Numbered from the stretch's first letter, positions 8,476-19,898 are shown. The stretch: DNA of 64,000 nucleotides from Natronococcus sp. A-GB1 (GCF_029688845.1 NZ_JARUKW010000020.1:1-64000), one strand, 5' to 3'. Translations and numbers: made by a program. The notes: a model not told the origin generated them from the sequence alone.

Positions 8476-9189
8476 TCAGTTGTTCTCGTCGTCCTCGTCG
8501 TCCTCGTCCGGCTCGACCTTCATGTCCGAGGCGTCCTCCTCGGGCGTTTCCTCGGGTTCCGTCGAGTCGGTCTGGGTCGGCTGAGCCTGTTCGGGGTCCG
8601 GCCCCGTTGCCTCGGCGGTCTCCTCGGCCATCGCGGTCTCGGAGACGTCGACCTCCGTCGTCTCGTCGTCGGTGGTTCTGCGGGGGTCCTCGTCGTCCTT
8701 GTCGGCGCTGGGTTTCGATCGTGGCTCATCCTCCTCGGGGTCGTCGGTGAACTCGATCTCGCCGCCATCGTCGTCATCGGCCTCGCCGAGCTGTGGTTCC
8801 TCGTCGACGTTGCCTTCGGCATCGATCTGTGACTCCTGGCCGGCGTCGGGCCGCTCGGCCGCCGCGGCGGCCTGATCGGACGTTTCTTTGTCCTCGGTCT
8901 CGCCGTCGACCTCGTCGAGATCGGGTTCGAACGTCGTCGGTTCCGACGTCCGACGCTGCCGGAGTCCGATGCCGATCAGCCCGGCGCCGACGGCCGCCTT
9001 CGGGAGCGCGCGAAGCTGGCCGCGAGCGACCGATCGCAGCGTCGACAGCAGCATGAGTCCGCCGCTGACGACGGCGAGGCGGCCGTCGCGGGCGCTCTCG
9101 CCCGCGATCTCCCGCGCCGCGTCCATCGGGTCGTCCGCCAGTTCCTCGAGCTCCTCGCCCTGTAGATCGTGATCGTATTCGTCTGTCAT
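8476..9189 (-). CDS. Acidic protein with membrane-associated segments, unknown function
   Basis: The 237-aa product has an N-terminal part with a hydrophobic stretch (LAVVSGGLMLLSTL, about residues 38-51) and an amphipathic Ala/Gly-rich segment after it. A very long Asp/Glu-rich low-complexity tail runs from about residue 80 to the end. The composition suggests a tail exposed in the high-salt cytoplasm. No catalytic motif is visible and no family is recognised. It is probably the first gene of a two-gene unit with the glycosidase-like gene. Confidence 0.7.
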   Translation of the reverse strand: MTDEYDHDLQGEELEELADDPMDAAREIAGESARDGRLAVVSGGLMLLSTLRSVARGQLRALPKAAVGAGLIGIGLRQRRTSEPTTFEPDLDEVDGETEDKETSDQAAAAAERPDAGQESQIDAEGNVDEEPQLGEADDDDGGEIEFTDDPEEDEPRSKPSADKDDEDPRRTTDDETTEVDVSETAMAEETAEATGPDPEQAQPTQTDSTEPEETPEEDASDMKVEPDEDDEDDENN

Positions 9190-9270
9190 AGATTGGCCTC
9201 GAGCACGCTGCGCTCACGACCAATACCGCGCCCCGACAGTTGAAGCTTGGACCGGCAGATGCGCCGCCGA

Positions 9271-11733
9271 CTACGGCTCGAAGCGGTCGGGATCGCGCGC
9301 CGCGAGCGCCGTTCGAACCGCGGCGACGTTCTCGGGGACGTCGTGAACTCTGACGAGGTCGGCACCGCGGTCGGCCGCGAGCGCGCTGGCCGCGACGGTC
9401 GGCTCGAGGCGCTCGCCGGACTCGCAGCCGATGTGTGCGAACATCGACTTGTGCGAGTGGCCGAAGAGGACTGGACAGCCAAGCGCCCGGAACTCCGCGA
9501 GCCGGTCGAGCAGCTCGAAGCTCTCGGGGGCCGACTTGGCGAACCCGATCCCGGGGTCGACGATGACGTTCTCACGCTCGAGGCCGGCCTTCTCGGCCAG
9601 CAGGATCCGTTCGCGGAGCTGGTCGACCACGTCCTCGACGACGTCGTCGTACTCGACCTCTCGATCGGGGACGACGGGTGCGTCGACGCTGTGCATTACG
9701 ATCAGCGTCGCGTCGTGGTCGGCGACGACGAAGCGCATCTCGGGATCCTCGAGGCCGGAGACGTCGTTGACGATGTCGGCGCCCGCCTCGAGGGCCGCGT
9801 CGGCGACGGCCGCCTTCCGCGTGTCGATCGAAAGTAGGGCGTCGAGGTCGCTGATCGCCTCGAGGACGGGGACGACCCGCTCGATCTCGGTTTCGACCGG
9901 GACGGGATCGGCGCCCGGTCGCGTCGACTCGCCGCCGACGTCGATCACGTCGGCGCCAGCCTCGACCATCGCCTCCGCCCGACTGACAGCATCCTCGAGC
10001 GCGTCGAACTCCCCGCCGTCGTGGAAGCTGTCGGGCGTGACGTTGAGAATGCCCATCACGGCGGTCCCGTCCGTCCATGGAGGCGACGACTCGTCGTCCT
10101 CCACTACCGTTGCTCCGTCCTCGAGGTCGAGCGTCGACTCGAGCTCCCGTCCGACCGCGGCCAGCCCGTCCGAGCGCTCCGCGAGCCGGTCGACGAGCCG
10201 CGCGAACTGCTCGAGCGTCCCCGAGAGGACGGCGTCGATCCGCTCGTCGTTCCGCCGGAGCCCCGAGAGGGTACACTCGCCGCCGATCCGGAGCAGCTCC
10301 TCCCGCAGGGTCGTCGCCTGTCGGTACCGGAGCGAGGTCTTGACGACCCGGTGGACGGTCGACTCGGCCGCGTCGTCGACGTCGCTCCCGGTCGCGTCCG
10401 TACTCGAGAGTACTTTTCGGGCGTCCTCGAGATCGCGAGCCCGCTTGGGAACCTGCAGCGAGGTCCACCGAGAGCGCGCCTCGGCGACCGCGAACAGGGA
10501 TCCGGTCACGAGCACGCAGTCGTCGTCGCCGCTCTCGGCGATCGCGTCCTCGAGGGCGTCTCGGACGTCCGGGATCGTCCGAACGTCGGGGACGCCGGTC
10601 CGCTCGAACACCGTCGCGAGGGTCTCGGGATCCTCGGCGCGCTCGAGGCCCGGCTCGGTCGCGACGACGGCGTCGGGGGTCGGCAACGCGTCGGCGATCC
10701 CCGTAACGTCCTTGTCGTGCATCACGCCGGCGACGAGGGTGAGGTCGTCGTACTCGTAGCTCGAGAGCGTCTCGGCCAGCCCCTCGCAGGCCCCCGGGTT
10801 GTGCGCGCCGTCGAGGACGACCAGCGGCTCGGTCTCGAGCACCTCGAACCGACCCGGCCAGTGGGCGTTTCGCAGCCCCCGCCGGAGCTCTCCATCCGAA
10901 ACGCTCGCGATCTGTCGGGCCAGCGTCGCCGCGATCCCCGCGTTCTCGGCCTGGTGGCGCCCGAGGAGTGGAATACGGGCCTCGAGCGGCCTGCCGTCGT
11001 CGATCGAGACGGCCGCCTCGGTGTGGTTCACCCGTCCCTCGTAGGCGACGCGGACGTCCGGCTGGCGGTCGTCCTCGCCGTCGAACCCCACGGTGACGAC
11101 CTCGCCCGCGACCTCGCGGACGCCCTCGAGGGCCTCGCCGGAGGCGCCGGTAACGAGCGGCGCGTCGGCGGGCGCGACGTGGGCCTTGTCGCGGGCGATT
11201 TCGGCCTCGGTGTCGCCGAGGATCCCCGTATGCTCCAGGGTGACGCTCGTCACCGCGCTCGCGACCGGATCGACGACGCTTGTGGCGTCGTAGCGCCCGC
11301 CGATCCCGACCTCGAGGACGGCGACGTCGACGTCGGCCCGGTCGAACTCCCTGATCGCCATCGCGGTCAGCACCTCGAAGAACGTCGGCGACTCCCCGTC
11401 GGCGGCCCGCTCGGTGACGTGCTCGCGAATCTCCGCGACGAAGGCGGACACCGACGACTTCGGGATCTTCCGCCCGTCGACACGGATCCGTTCGCGCAGA
11501 TTCTCGAGGTGTGGCGAGGTGTAGAGGCCGACCGACAGCCCCGCCTCCCGCAGCGTTCGCTCGACCATCCGCGCCGTGCTTCCCTTCCCGTTCGACCCCG
11601 CGATCTGGACGAAATCAACGTCTTCCTGGGGGTCCTCGAGGTGGGCGAGCAGCCGGGCCGTCGACTCCGTCCCTGGTTTCGGGCGGAACCGACGAAGCCC
11701 GAACAGGAACTCCGCCGCCTCGTGATACTCCAT
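9271..11733 (-). CDS. folCP: Bifunctional folylpolyglutamate synthase / dihydropteroate synthase
   Basis: The 820-aa fusion carries two folate enzymes. The N-terminal half is a Mur-ligase-type FolC with P-loop IAGSNGKGSTA near residue 43, LEVGIGGRYDATS and VLDGAHNPGA. The C-terminal part, from about residue 540, is FolP with GILNVTPDSFHDGG, DVGGESTRPG, SIDTRKAAV and DPGIGFAKS. A linker of about 100 residues (roughly 430-535) separates them. The fusion is known in haloarchaea and makes dihydropteroate and then adds glutates to folate. In the last FolP motif the usual SRK is SHK (LFGHSHKSMF). It is alone on its strand, with short gaps on both sides. Confidence 0.93.
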   Translation of the reverse strand: MEYHEAAEFLFGLRRFRPKPGTESTARLLAHLEDPQEDVDFVQIAGSNGKGSTARMVERTLREAGLSVGLYTSPHLENLRERIRVDGRKIPKSSVSAFVAEIREHVTERAADGESPTFFEVLTAMAIREFDRADVDVAVLEVGIGGRYDATSVVDPVASAVTSVTLEHTGILGDTEAEIARDKAHVAPADAPLVTGASGEALEGVREVAGEVVTVGFDGEDDRQPDVRVAYEGRVNHTEAAVSIDDGRPLEARIPLLGRHQAENAGIAATLARQIASVSDGELRRGLRNAHWPGRFEVLETEPLVVLDGAHNPGACEGLAETLSSYEYDDLTLVAGVMHDKDVTGIADALPTPDAVVATEPGLERAEDPETLATVFERTGVPDVRTIPDVRDALEDAIAESGDDDCVLVTGSLFAVAEARSRWTSLQVPKRARDLEDARKVLSSTDATGSDVDDAAESTVHRVVKTSLRYRQATTLREELLRIGGECTLSGLRRNDERIDAVLSGTLEQFARLVDRLAERSDGLAAVGRELESTLDLEDGATVVEDDESSPPWTDGTAVMGILNVTPDSFHDGGEFDALEDAVSRAEAMVEAGADVIDVGGESTRPGADPVPVETEIERVVPVLEAISDLDALLSIDTRKAAVADAALEAGADIVNDVSGLEDPEMRFVVADHDATLIVMHSVDAPVVPDREVEYDDVVEDVVDQLRERILLAEKAGLERENVIVDPGIGFAKSAPESFELLDRLAEFRALGCPVLFGHSHKSMFAHIGCESGERLEPTVAASALAADRGADLVRVHDVPENVAAVRTALAARDPDRFEP

Positions 11734-11799
11734 ACTGGAATCACAGAGTCCGCGCGCTTAGGGATGTCGGACCCGAGAAGCGGACGACGGGGAGTCCGG

Positions 11800-12678
11800 T
11801 CAGCGCGGCCGTTCGTCGGCGATCCGCTCGAGGTTGCGATACCTGTTCGCGAGGTAGACGACGGCAGTCAGCCAGAGCACAACGAGAAAACCGAACGTCG
11901 CGGGTGCGGACGGGCGCGGCGATCCGTAGAGGGTAGCGCCGACGTACGCAGCCGCGAACCCGAGAGCCGGGAGCCCGACGTACGCCCGCACGTTCGGAAG
12001 CCACGCCGACTCACACCGGGGAACGGTCGCGTCGACGAACACGCCGAGGGCGGCGGGTACCGAGAGAAGGACGGTGCCGACCAGCAGCAACGCGACCGCG
12101 AAGCCCGCACCGCCGTCTGGTTCGACTACCCCTTCCGCGAGCACGACCGCCGGCACCAGCAGGACGTACGCGACGACGGGGAGCCACCACCGCGACTCGA
12201 GCGCGTTCCGGCTTCCGCTGTCGGTCGCGTCTCGACTCCGAGACGCTCGAGCGCTCCGCCGTCGCATCCAGCCGACGACGACGGCGGTCGCCGCCGTCAC
12301 CAGCACGGTGAGTCCTACACCGACCGCGACGGCGATCGGCGTCAGGACGAGGGCGAGCACTGTCATCGTCGTCGACGCAGTTCCGATCGTCGACGCTGCG
12401 GTGGCGGCGTACAGCAACACTGTCGCGACCGAGGCGGCGAGTCCGGCCCAGATTCCGGCGCGGCGGGTTCGACTCGCACAGTCGCCGTAACGATAGCCGA
12501 CGAGTGTACCGGCCACCAGGAGGGGAACCCCCGAGACGGTTCCGCCGACGACGGTCGCCTCGTCGGGCGGCTGCCAGGAGAGCGCAACCGTGAACGGGAC
12601 CGTCGCGAGGCCGACGAGAACGGCGAACCGAAGGGGGTCGCCGGCTACCGTCTCCCGGTACCCTCGAAGCATATTCAT
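11800..12678 (-). CDS. Polytopic membrane protein of unknown function
   Basis: The 292-aa protein has about eight hydrophobic segments separated by a charged loop near residues 140-165, with a short basic C-terminus. The N-terminal half, with its GGTVSGVPLLVAGTLVGY segment and following Gly/Ala-rich helices, resembles small haloarchaeal membrane proteins, but no named family can be given with certainty. The start ATG at 12678 sits 29 nt downstream of a clear AATATATT box, and a purine-rich AGGAGAG also precedes it. A palindrome lies just above the TATA box. Confidence 0.7.
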   Translation of the reverse strand: MNMLRGYRETVAGDPLRFAVLVGLATVPFTVALSWQPPDEATVVGGTVSGVPLLVAGTLVGYRYGDCASRTRRAGIWAGLAASVATVLLYAATAASTIGTASTTMTVLALVLTPIAVAVGVGLTVLVTAATAVVVGWMRRRSARASRSRDATDSGSRNALESRWWLPVVAYVLLVPAVVLAEGVVEPDGGAGFAVALLLVGTVLLSVPAALGVFVDATVPRCESAWLPNVRAYVGLPALGFAAAYVGATLYGSPRPSAPATFGFLVVLWLTAVVYLANRYRNLERIADERPR

Positions 12679-12703
12679 ACTCTCCTATATTCTCCTCAGC
12701 ATG

Positions 12704-12711
12704 AATATATT
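12704..12711 (-). promoter_or_regulatory. TATA element for the membrane protein at 11800-12678
   Basis: The minus strand reads CAATATATTC, centred 29 nt before the ATG. It stands out from the GC-rich surroundings and gives a leaderless or nearly leaderless transcript. Confidence 0.55.
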
Positions 12712-12715
12712 GTGT

Positions 12716-12728
12716 TGATAACTTATCA
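12716..12728. promoter_or_regulatory. Palindrome TGATAA-C-TTATCA upstream of a TATA box
   Basis: Two perfect 6-bp arms around a single central base lie 4 nt upstream of the TATA element at 12704-12711, where an archaeal activator or repressor would contact the pre-initiation complex. It also lies 41 nt beyond the end of the upstream minus-strand ABC gene. Confidence 0.45.
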
Positions 12729-12769
12729 TGGAGGGTGAACAGTGGGGCCGAACGAACACGGTCACCCGC

Positions 12770-13555
12770 TCACTCGGAGGACGGAACCGGCGACTGATCG
12801 ATCTCCTCGGGCGTTTCCCGAGTGATCTCGAGGAAGGCGTCCTCGAGGCTGCGGGTCTCGCCCGTCTCGGCGCGGGACTTGAGCGTCTCGGGGTCGCCCT
12901 GGGCGACCTGTTCGCCGTCGTGGATCACGCCGATCTCGTCGGCCAGTTCGTCGACGACGGGGAGGATGTGCGTCGAGAGGACGATCGTCATCTCCCGGTC
13001 GGCGAGGTCGGCGATCGTCTCCCGCATCGTCCGGGCCGCGCGGGGATCGAGCCCGCTGGTGGGCTCGTCGAGGAAGGCGACCACGGGTTCGTGGAGCACG
13101 GCCTGGATGACACCCACCTTCTGACGCATTCCTTTCGAGTAGCCCTCGATCCGCCTATCGGCGTCGTCGAGCAGGGCGAAACGCTCGAGCAGCGATTCGA
13201 TCCGTTCGGCGGACTCGTCCTCGGGCAGATCCCGGAGCCCAGCGGCGTACTCGAGCTGTTCGCGACCGGTCAGCTCGTCGTAGATCGGCGGCTCCTCCGG
13301 CAGGTAACCGATGTGAGGGGTAACGGCCTCCCGATCTGTGATCGACTGGCCCGCAACCCGGGCGGACCCCGAGGTCGGCTTCGTCAGCGTCGTCAGCATC
13401 CGCATCGTCGTCGTCTTGCCCGCGCCGTTGGGACCCAGAAAGCCGTACACCGTTCCCCGGTCGACGGACATCGTCAGCCCGGCGACGGCCGTCGTCTCCC
13501 CGTAGCGTTTCGTCAGCGAGTCGGTCTCGATCGCGGGGCCGTCGCTCGGATGCAT
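12770..13555 (-). CDS. ABC-2 type transporter ATP-binding protein
   Basis: The 261-aa ATPase has Walker A GPNGAGKTT, signature YSKGMRQKVG (a common variant in ABC-2 exporters), Walker B VVAFLDEPTSGLDP, and the His switch in VLSTHILPVV. The ATG at 13555 (MHPSDGPAIE) is preferred over the frame start at 13606 because GGAGGGT directly precedes it and a TATA-like GTTTTACG lies 28 nt upstream. It is divergent from the large permease at 13776, its likely partner. Substrate unknown; the pair probably exports a drug, lipid or polysaccharide, or handles copper as related Nos-type systems do. Confidence 0.85.
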   Translation of the reverse strand: MHPSDGPAIETDSLTKRYGETTAVAGLTMSVDRGTVYGFLGPNGAGKTTTMRMLTTLTKPTSGSARVAGQSITDREAVTPHIGYLPEEPPIYDELTGREQLEYAAGLRDLPEDESAERIESLLERFALLDDADRRIEGYSKGMRQKVGVIQAVLHEPVVAFLDEPTSGLDPRAARTMRETIADLADREMTIVLSTHILPVVDELADEIGVIHDGEQVAQGDPETLKSRAETGETRSLEDAFLEITRETPEEIDQSPVPSSE

Positions 13556-13578
13556 ACCCTCCGTTTCGGTTTGCCGCA

Positions 13579-13587
13579 CGTAAAACC
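13579..13587 (-). promoter_or_regulatory. TATA-like element for the ABC ATPase
   Basis: GTTTTACG on the minus strand is centred 28 nt from the ATG at 13555 and supports that start over the upstream one. Confidence 0.45.
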
Positions 13588-13695
13588 GTACGTTCACGTT
13601 CGCCAACCGCTCCGGTCGGCCGCTCGAGTCGGTCCCGAGCGAGTGTCGACCTCGAGTTCCCGCTACTGACAGTCTCGTTGGCTGATCGGATCCGA

Positions 13696-13705
13696 ACCGT
13701 TTACT
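13696..13705 (+). promoter_or_regulatory. TATA-like element for the permease and its short upstream ORF
   Basis: ACCGTTTACT lies about 27 nt before an ATG at 13729, so transcription would begin at or near that codon rather than at the permease GTG 47 nt further on. Confidence 0.35.
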
Positions 13706-13728
13706 CGGTGGGGCTCCCGGTATCGGCT

Positions 13729-13779
13729 ATGACCCCGACGACGCGCGGCCTCCCGTTTTCCGGCGGTGATTCCTGGTGA
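13729..13779 (+). CDS. Possible 16-aa leader peptide overlapping the permease start
   Basis: The ATG at 13729 opens 16 codons (MTPTTRGLPFSGGDSW) whose TGA overlaps the permease GTG as GTGA. The TATA-like box at 13696-13705 has the spacing expected for a leaderless start at this ATG. It may exist only to couple translation to the permease. No similarity can be claimed for so short a sequence. Confidence 0.3.
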   Translation: MTPTTRGLPFSGGDSW

Positions 13780-15431
13780 GGCGTGCAGCGCTCCTCGTCG
13801 CCCGCACGGAGTTCCGGCGGACGATCCGTGCGGTGACGACCGAGCGGACGAAGCTCCTCCTGCTGGTCCTGCTCGGCGCCCTGATGCTCGGCTCGGTGAC
13901 GGTCGCCGGCGGTTACCTGCTTCCCTCCCTCGGCGAGCACTACGCCGGGGCGCCGGGTTCGGACCACGTCGCGCTCGCGACCGAAGCCGCCGCGGGCGGC
14001 GTCGCGGTCGCCTGGCTGTTCCTGGTCGGGATGAGCGCGATCCGGGCGTTCACCGCCGCGGCGAACCCCGACGAGCCCGCGTTCCTGCTCGTCTCGACGT
14101 CGACGCGAAACGCCGCGACCGGGATCGTGGCCGCCGAGATACTGCTGTTTGCCGTCTGGGTCCTTCCCCCGACGATCCTGCTGGCGAGTGCGTTCGCCGT
14201 CGGCACCGGCACGGCCCTTTCCGTCGGAGCCGCGGCGGCGACCGCGGCGCTCGCGTTGCTCACCGCGGTTCCGGTCGGATTCGTGGTCGGCATCTGGTTC
14301 AGACACCTGGTGACCGTCTACGAGCCGATCGCCCGCTACCGGTGGGTGCTGTTCGTCGGCTTCTGGGTGCTGTACTTCGGGGCGATCGCGACCGGCCGGC
14401 TCGACCTGGTCGTAAGCGAACTGTTCGTCGCCCTGCAGGACGGGCCGCTGGGCTGGCTCGGCCACCTCCTGCTGATCGGCGTGCCCAACGTCCCCCCATC
14501 GACGACGGCGATCCTCGGGGCGATCATCGGCACGGCCCTACTGGGATCGGTCGCGCTCGCGCTCGGCGTCGCCTCCGCGGGGATCCACTGGTTCGCCGAC
14601 CCCGCGAGATTCGACGATCGGCCGTCGTCGAGCGACTCCTCGAGCCGGCTCGCCGCTGCGCTCTCGCGCGGGTTCAGCCGCCCGACCCGAACCGTGACGC
14701 TCACCGCGATCCGGCGAACCCGACGGGCGCCGATCCGGCTGGCGTACGTCGGCTACCCCCTCTTCGGCGCGGTCGGATTCGTCCAGGTAATCCTCGAGAC
14801 CGGGACGGTCCCCGCCTACGTCGCGGCGATCCTCTCGCTGTACCTCGTCTGGGCCGCCGGCGCCCTCTTCACGCTCAACCCGCTGGGCGACCTGGGTTCG
14901 GCGCTCCCCGCGGTCGTGACCTCGACGCTGTCGGGCCGCCGGGCGATCGCCGGACTCGTCGTCGCCGGCGTCCTCGTCGCGGCACCGATCGGGCTGGCCG
15001 GCTCGCTCGCGCTCGGCTTCGTCAGTCCGCTCTCGCTCGAGCAGGCGGCACTGCTCGTCGCGGCGACGGTCGTCGGAACCGTCGCGACGCCCGCGCTGGC
15101 GACCGGGATCGGCACGGCGCTACCCCGATTCGGCAGCGTCAACGTCACGAACAGCCGCGAGGCGGTGATGCCGAGCAAGGCGGCGTTCGTCACCTACTCG
15201 GTCGCGGTCGTCCTCCCGGCGGCCGCTGCGGCCGTACTCTACACCGACGCGGCAGGGTCGATCGCCGACTTCCTCACGATGATGTCGGTCTGGGCGCCGA
15301 TGCCCGAACTCGCCGTGACCGGTACCCAGCTTACCGTCGTCGCCTGGACCGTTCTCGGGATCGGGCTTCTCGCCCCGCCGGTGTCGTTCCTCTACGCCTG
15401 CGAGACGTTCGATCTGTACACGCTCGAGTGA
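13776..15431 (+). CDS. Large ABC-2 type permease
   Basis: The 551-aa protein has about twelve hydrophobic segments, roughly double a standard ABC-2 permease, with a loop near residues 280-305 that is rich in Ser and Asp. The N-terminal LLVARTEFRRTIRAVTTERTK is typical of haloarchaeal ABC-2 permeases, a cytoplasmic lead-in before the first membrane helix. It starts at GTG 13776, in overlap with a possible leader peptide. The ATPase divergently transcribed at 12770-13555 is the natural partner. Function is export of an unknown substrate. Confidence 0.8.
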   Translation: MRRAALLVARTEFRRTIRAVTTERTKLLLLVLLGALMLGSVTVAGGYLLPSLGEHYAGAPGSDHVALATEAAAGGVAVAWLFLVGMSAIRAFTAAANPDEPAFLLVSTSTRNAATGIVAAEILLFAVWVLPPTILLASAFAVGTGTALSVGAAAATAALALLTAVPVGFVVGIWFRHLVTVYEPIARYRWVLFVGFWVLYFGAIATGRLDLVVSELFVALQDGPLGWLGHLLLIGVPNVPPSTTAILGAIIGTALLGSVALALGVASAGIHWFADPARFDDRPSSSDSSSRLAAALSRGFSRPTRTVTLTAIRRTRRAPIRLAYVGYPLFGAVGFVQVILETGTVPAYVAAILSLYLVWAAGALFTLNPLGDLGSALPAVVTSTLSGRRAIAGLVVAGVLVAAPIGLAGSLALGFVSPLSLEQAALLVAATVVGTVATPALATGIGTALPRFGSVNVTNSREAVMPSKAAFVTYSVAVVLPAAAAAVLYTDAAGSIADFLTMMSVWAPMPELAVTGTQLTVVAWTVLGIGLLAPPVSFLYACETFDLYTLE

Positions 15432-15520
15432 TCTTCGACCGGTTCGTTATATAGGGCTGCCTGTGAGACTCGCGTTCCGTACAGGCGAACGACGTCTCAG
15501 CTCGGTCCGACCATCCACCT

Positions 15521-15655
15521 GCGGTGGCGCGCGCTGTCGGCCGTCCGAACGTCAGAGGACGGTCGACGATGCTGTGCGAGGGATGAGCGAGGGAGCAACG
15601 CGACCGAGTGAATCGGCTGGGGAGGGCGTGGCAATCCCCTGTGTTCGTGCCAGCA
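15521..15655 (+). repeat. Dispersed repeat, copy A
   Basis: It begins GCGGTGGCGCGCGCTG (15521-15536) and continues to a GAATCGGCTGGGGAGGGCGTGG-type end (15610-15641 region). The copy at 38298-38485 shares the identical first 16 bases, and 28 of 36 bases in the 3' block. No protein is encoded. The copies differ in the middle, as expected for an old non-coding element. Confidence 0.65.
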
Positions 15656-15680
15656 GAATCTGCTCCTGTCGATATTACCA

Positions 15681-15849
15681 CGAAAGCCCCTGGCCCGCTC
15701 GAGGGCTGCGGCTCGCTGTCGTTCGAAAGGCGCGGAGCGCCTTTCGTGATGACGAGAGAGCTTTGCTCTCTCGAACCACGCTTCTCGGTCGCATCGCTCC
15801 CTGCGGTGCTTGCGTCCCCTCGCCCCTCGAGTCGGCCAGCCCCTTTCAG
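15681..15849. repeat. Inverted-repeat-bounded hairpin element
   Basis: The left arm (15681-15703) and the reverse complement of the right arm (15826-15849) share GAAAG, TGGCC and CTCGAG in order. Inside are two perfect stems: 15725-15745, with 9-bp arms GAAAGGCGC/GCGCCTTTC, and 15754-15772, with 8-bp arms GAGAGAGC/GCTCTCTC. It is about 170 bp without an ORF, like a small non-autonomous mobile or REP-like element. Confidence 0.6.
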
Positions 15850-15977
15850 TCCCACCCAGCGGTGGCTAATCAGGGGTGTAGACTCGACGCGGATGTTCCA
15901 TTCGCCGCTCTACGTAACGACTCGAGCGACTCAGCTCACCCTGTAAAACTACGTACAGAAAACCGTACTCGACTTCG

Positions 15978-19208
<3,231 letters not shown>

Positions 19209-19237
19209 TGGTCCTATCCGTCCGGAGTTCGCACATC

Positions 19238-19291
19238 GTAATAAGCCCCACGAAACGATACGATTCTCGTAATTCGATTTCGAATTTCGAA
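19238..19291 (-). promoter_or_regulatory. carB promoter region with TTCGAA repeats
   Basis: CTTATTAC (minus strand, 19238-19245) is a TATA candidate about 33 nt before the carB ATG. Just upstream, 19273-19291 holds one TTCGA and two TTCGAA units at about 7-bp spacing. A regulator of pyrimidine or arginine synthesis could bind here. Confidence 0.4.
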
Positions 19292-19334
19292 TATTGCCGG
19301 GGAACCGCGCCGCGGTCGAGTGTGACGACCGGGG

Positions 19335-19898
19335 TCAGTCGGTCGTCGGGACGGGACAGCGTACGTCGACGTCGTCCTCCCGGGCAACCTCGAGCAGTCG
19401 CTCGACGAACGCCGACTTTCCCTCCGAGTAGGCGACGAGGTCGTCGTGTGCGGCGGCTAAGTCGCGCTTCAGCCGCTCGTACTCCTCGCGGCGGTCGGGA
19501 CACGCGGCGAGAACGTCGCGCGTAGCCACGCTGACCTTCCAGCCGTCGCTCGAGACCGCGAAGACGTGATCGTTGAACCGCTGGCCGTCGTGCTCGCGGA
19601 AGACGGGGTGCCACTCTCCGGAGTTCTCGAGGCGGGTCCCGCCGAGTTCGTCGGCGAGCAGTTTCGACACCTCGCTTACGGCGTCGTCCGCGACGACGAT
19701 GTCGAGGTCGACGATATCCTTCGCGGCGAGATTCGGGACGGCCGTCGAGCCGACGTGCTCGATTCGCTCGTAGTCGTCCTCGAGTCCGGCCCTCGAGAGC
19801 GCGTCGCGAACGCGGTCGCGCTCGGCGACGAATCGCTCGTGCCACCTCTCGTGATCGGCGGGAACGAGTTCGATCGGATCCTGGTCGGCGTTGACCAT
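19335..19898 (-). CDS. GrpB family nucleotidyltransferase-like protein
   Basis: The 187-aa protein belongs to the GrpB/UPF0157 family, which has a nucleotidyltransferase fold. Diagnostic are EHVGSTAVPNLAAKDIVDLDIVV (residues about 46-68, with GS and DxD as the putative active site) and the late R-D-HP-like segment RREEYERLKRDLAAAH. The length is typical. Its cellular substrate is unknown. The ATG at 19898 has a TATA-like CTAAATAG about 25 nt upstream (19919-19926). Confidence 0.9.
   Translation of the reverse strand: MVNADQDPIELVPADHERWHERFVAERDRVRDALSRAGLEDDYERIEHVGSTAVPNLAAKDIVDLDIVVADDAVSEVSKLLADELGGTRLENSGEWHPVFREHDGQRFNDHVFAVSSDGWKVSVATRDVLAACPDRREEYERLKRDLAAAHDDLVAYSEGKSAFVERLLEVAREDDVDVRCPVPTTD

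Larger units (their letters stand above)
15432..15977. other. 546-nt intergenic region holding a repeat element and hairpins
   Basis: The region lies between convergent genes (permease stop at 15431, carB stop at 15978). No open frame here looks coding. It contains a sequence also found near 38298-38525, then an imperfect inverted repeat (15681-15703 with 15826-15849) enclosing two perfect hairpins, and ends with ACTACGTACAGA, which recurs next to the second copy. Confidence 0.75.

Noticed and set aside
10021-12738. Plus-strand frame of 905 residues across folCP and the membrane protein
   Set aside because: It is the antisense shadow of high-GC genes; the translation is Arg/Gly/Glu-rich and lacks fold-like pattern. 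The opposite strand contains clear FolC, FolP and membrane-protein motifs.
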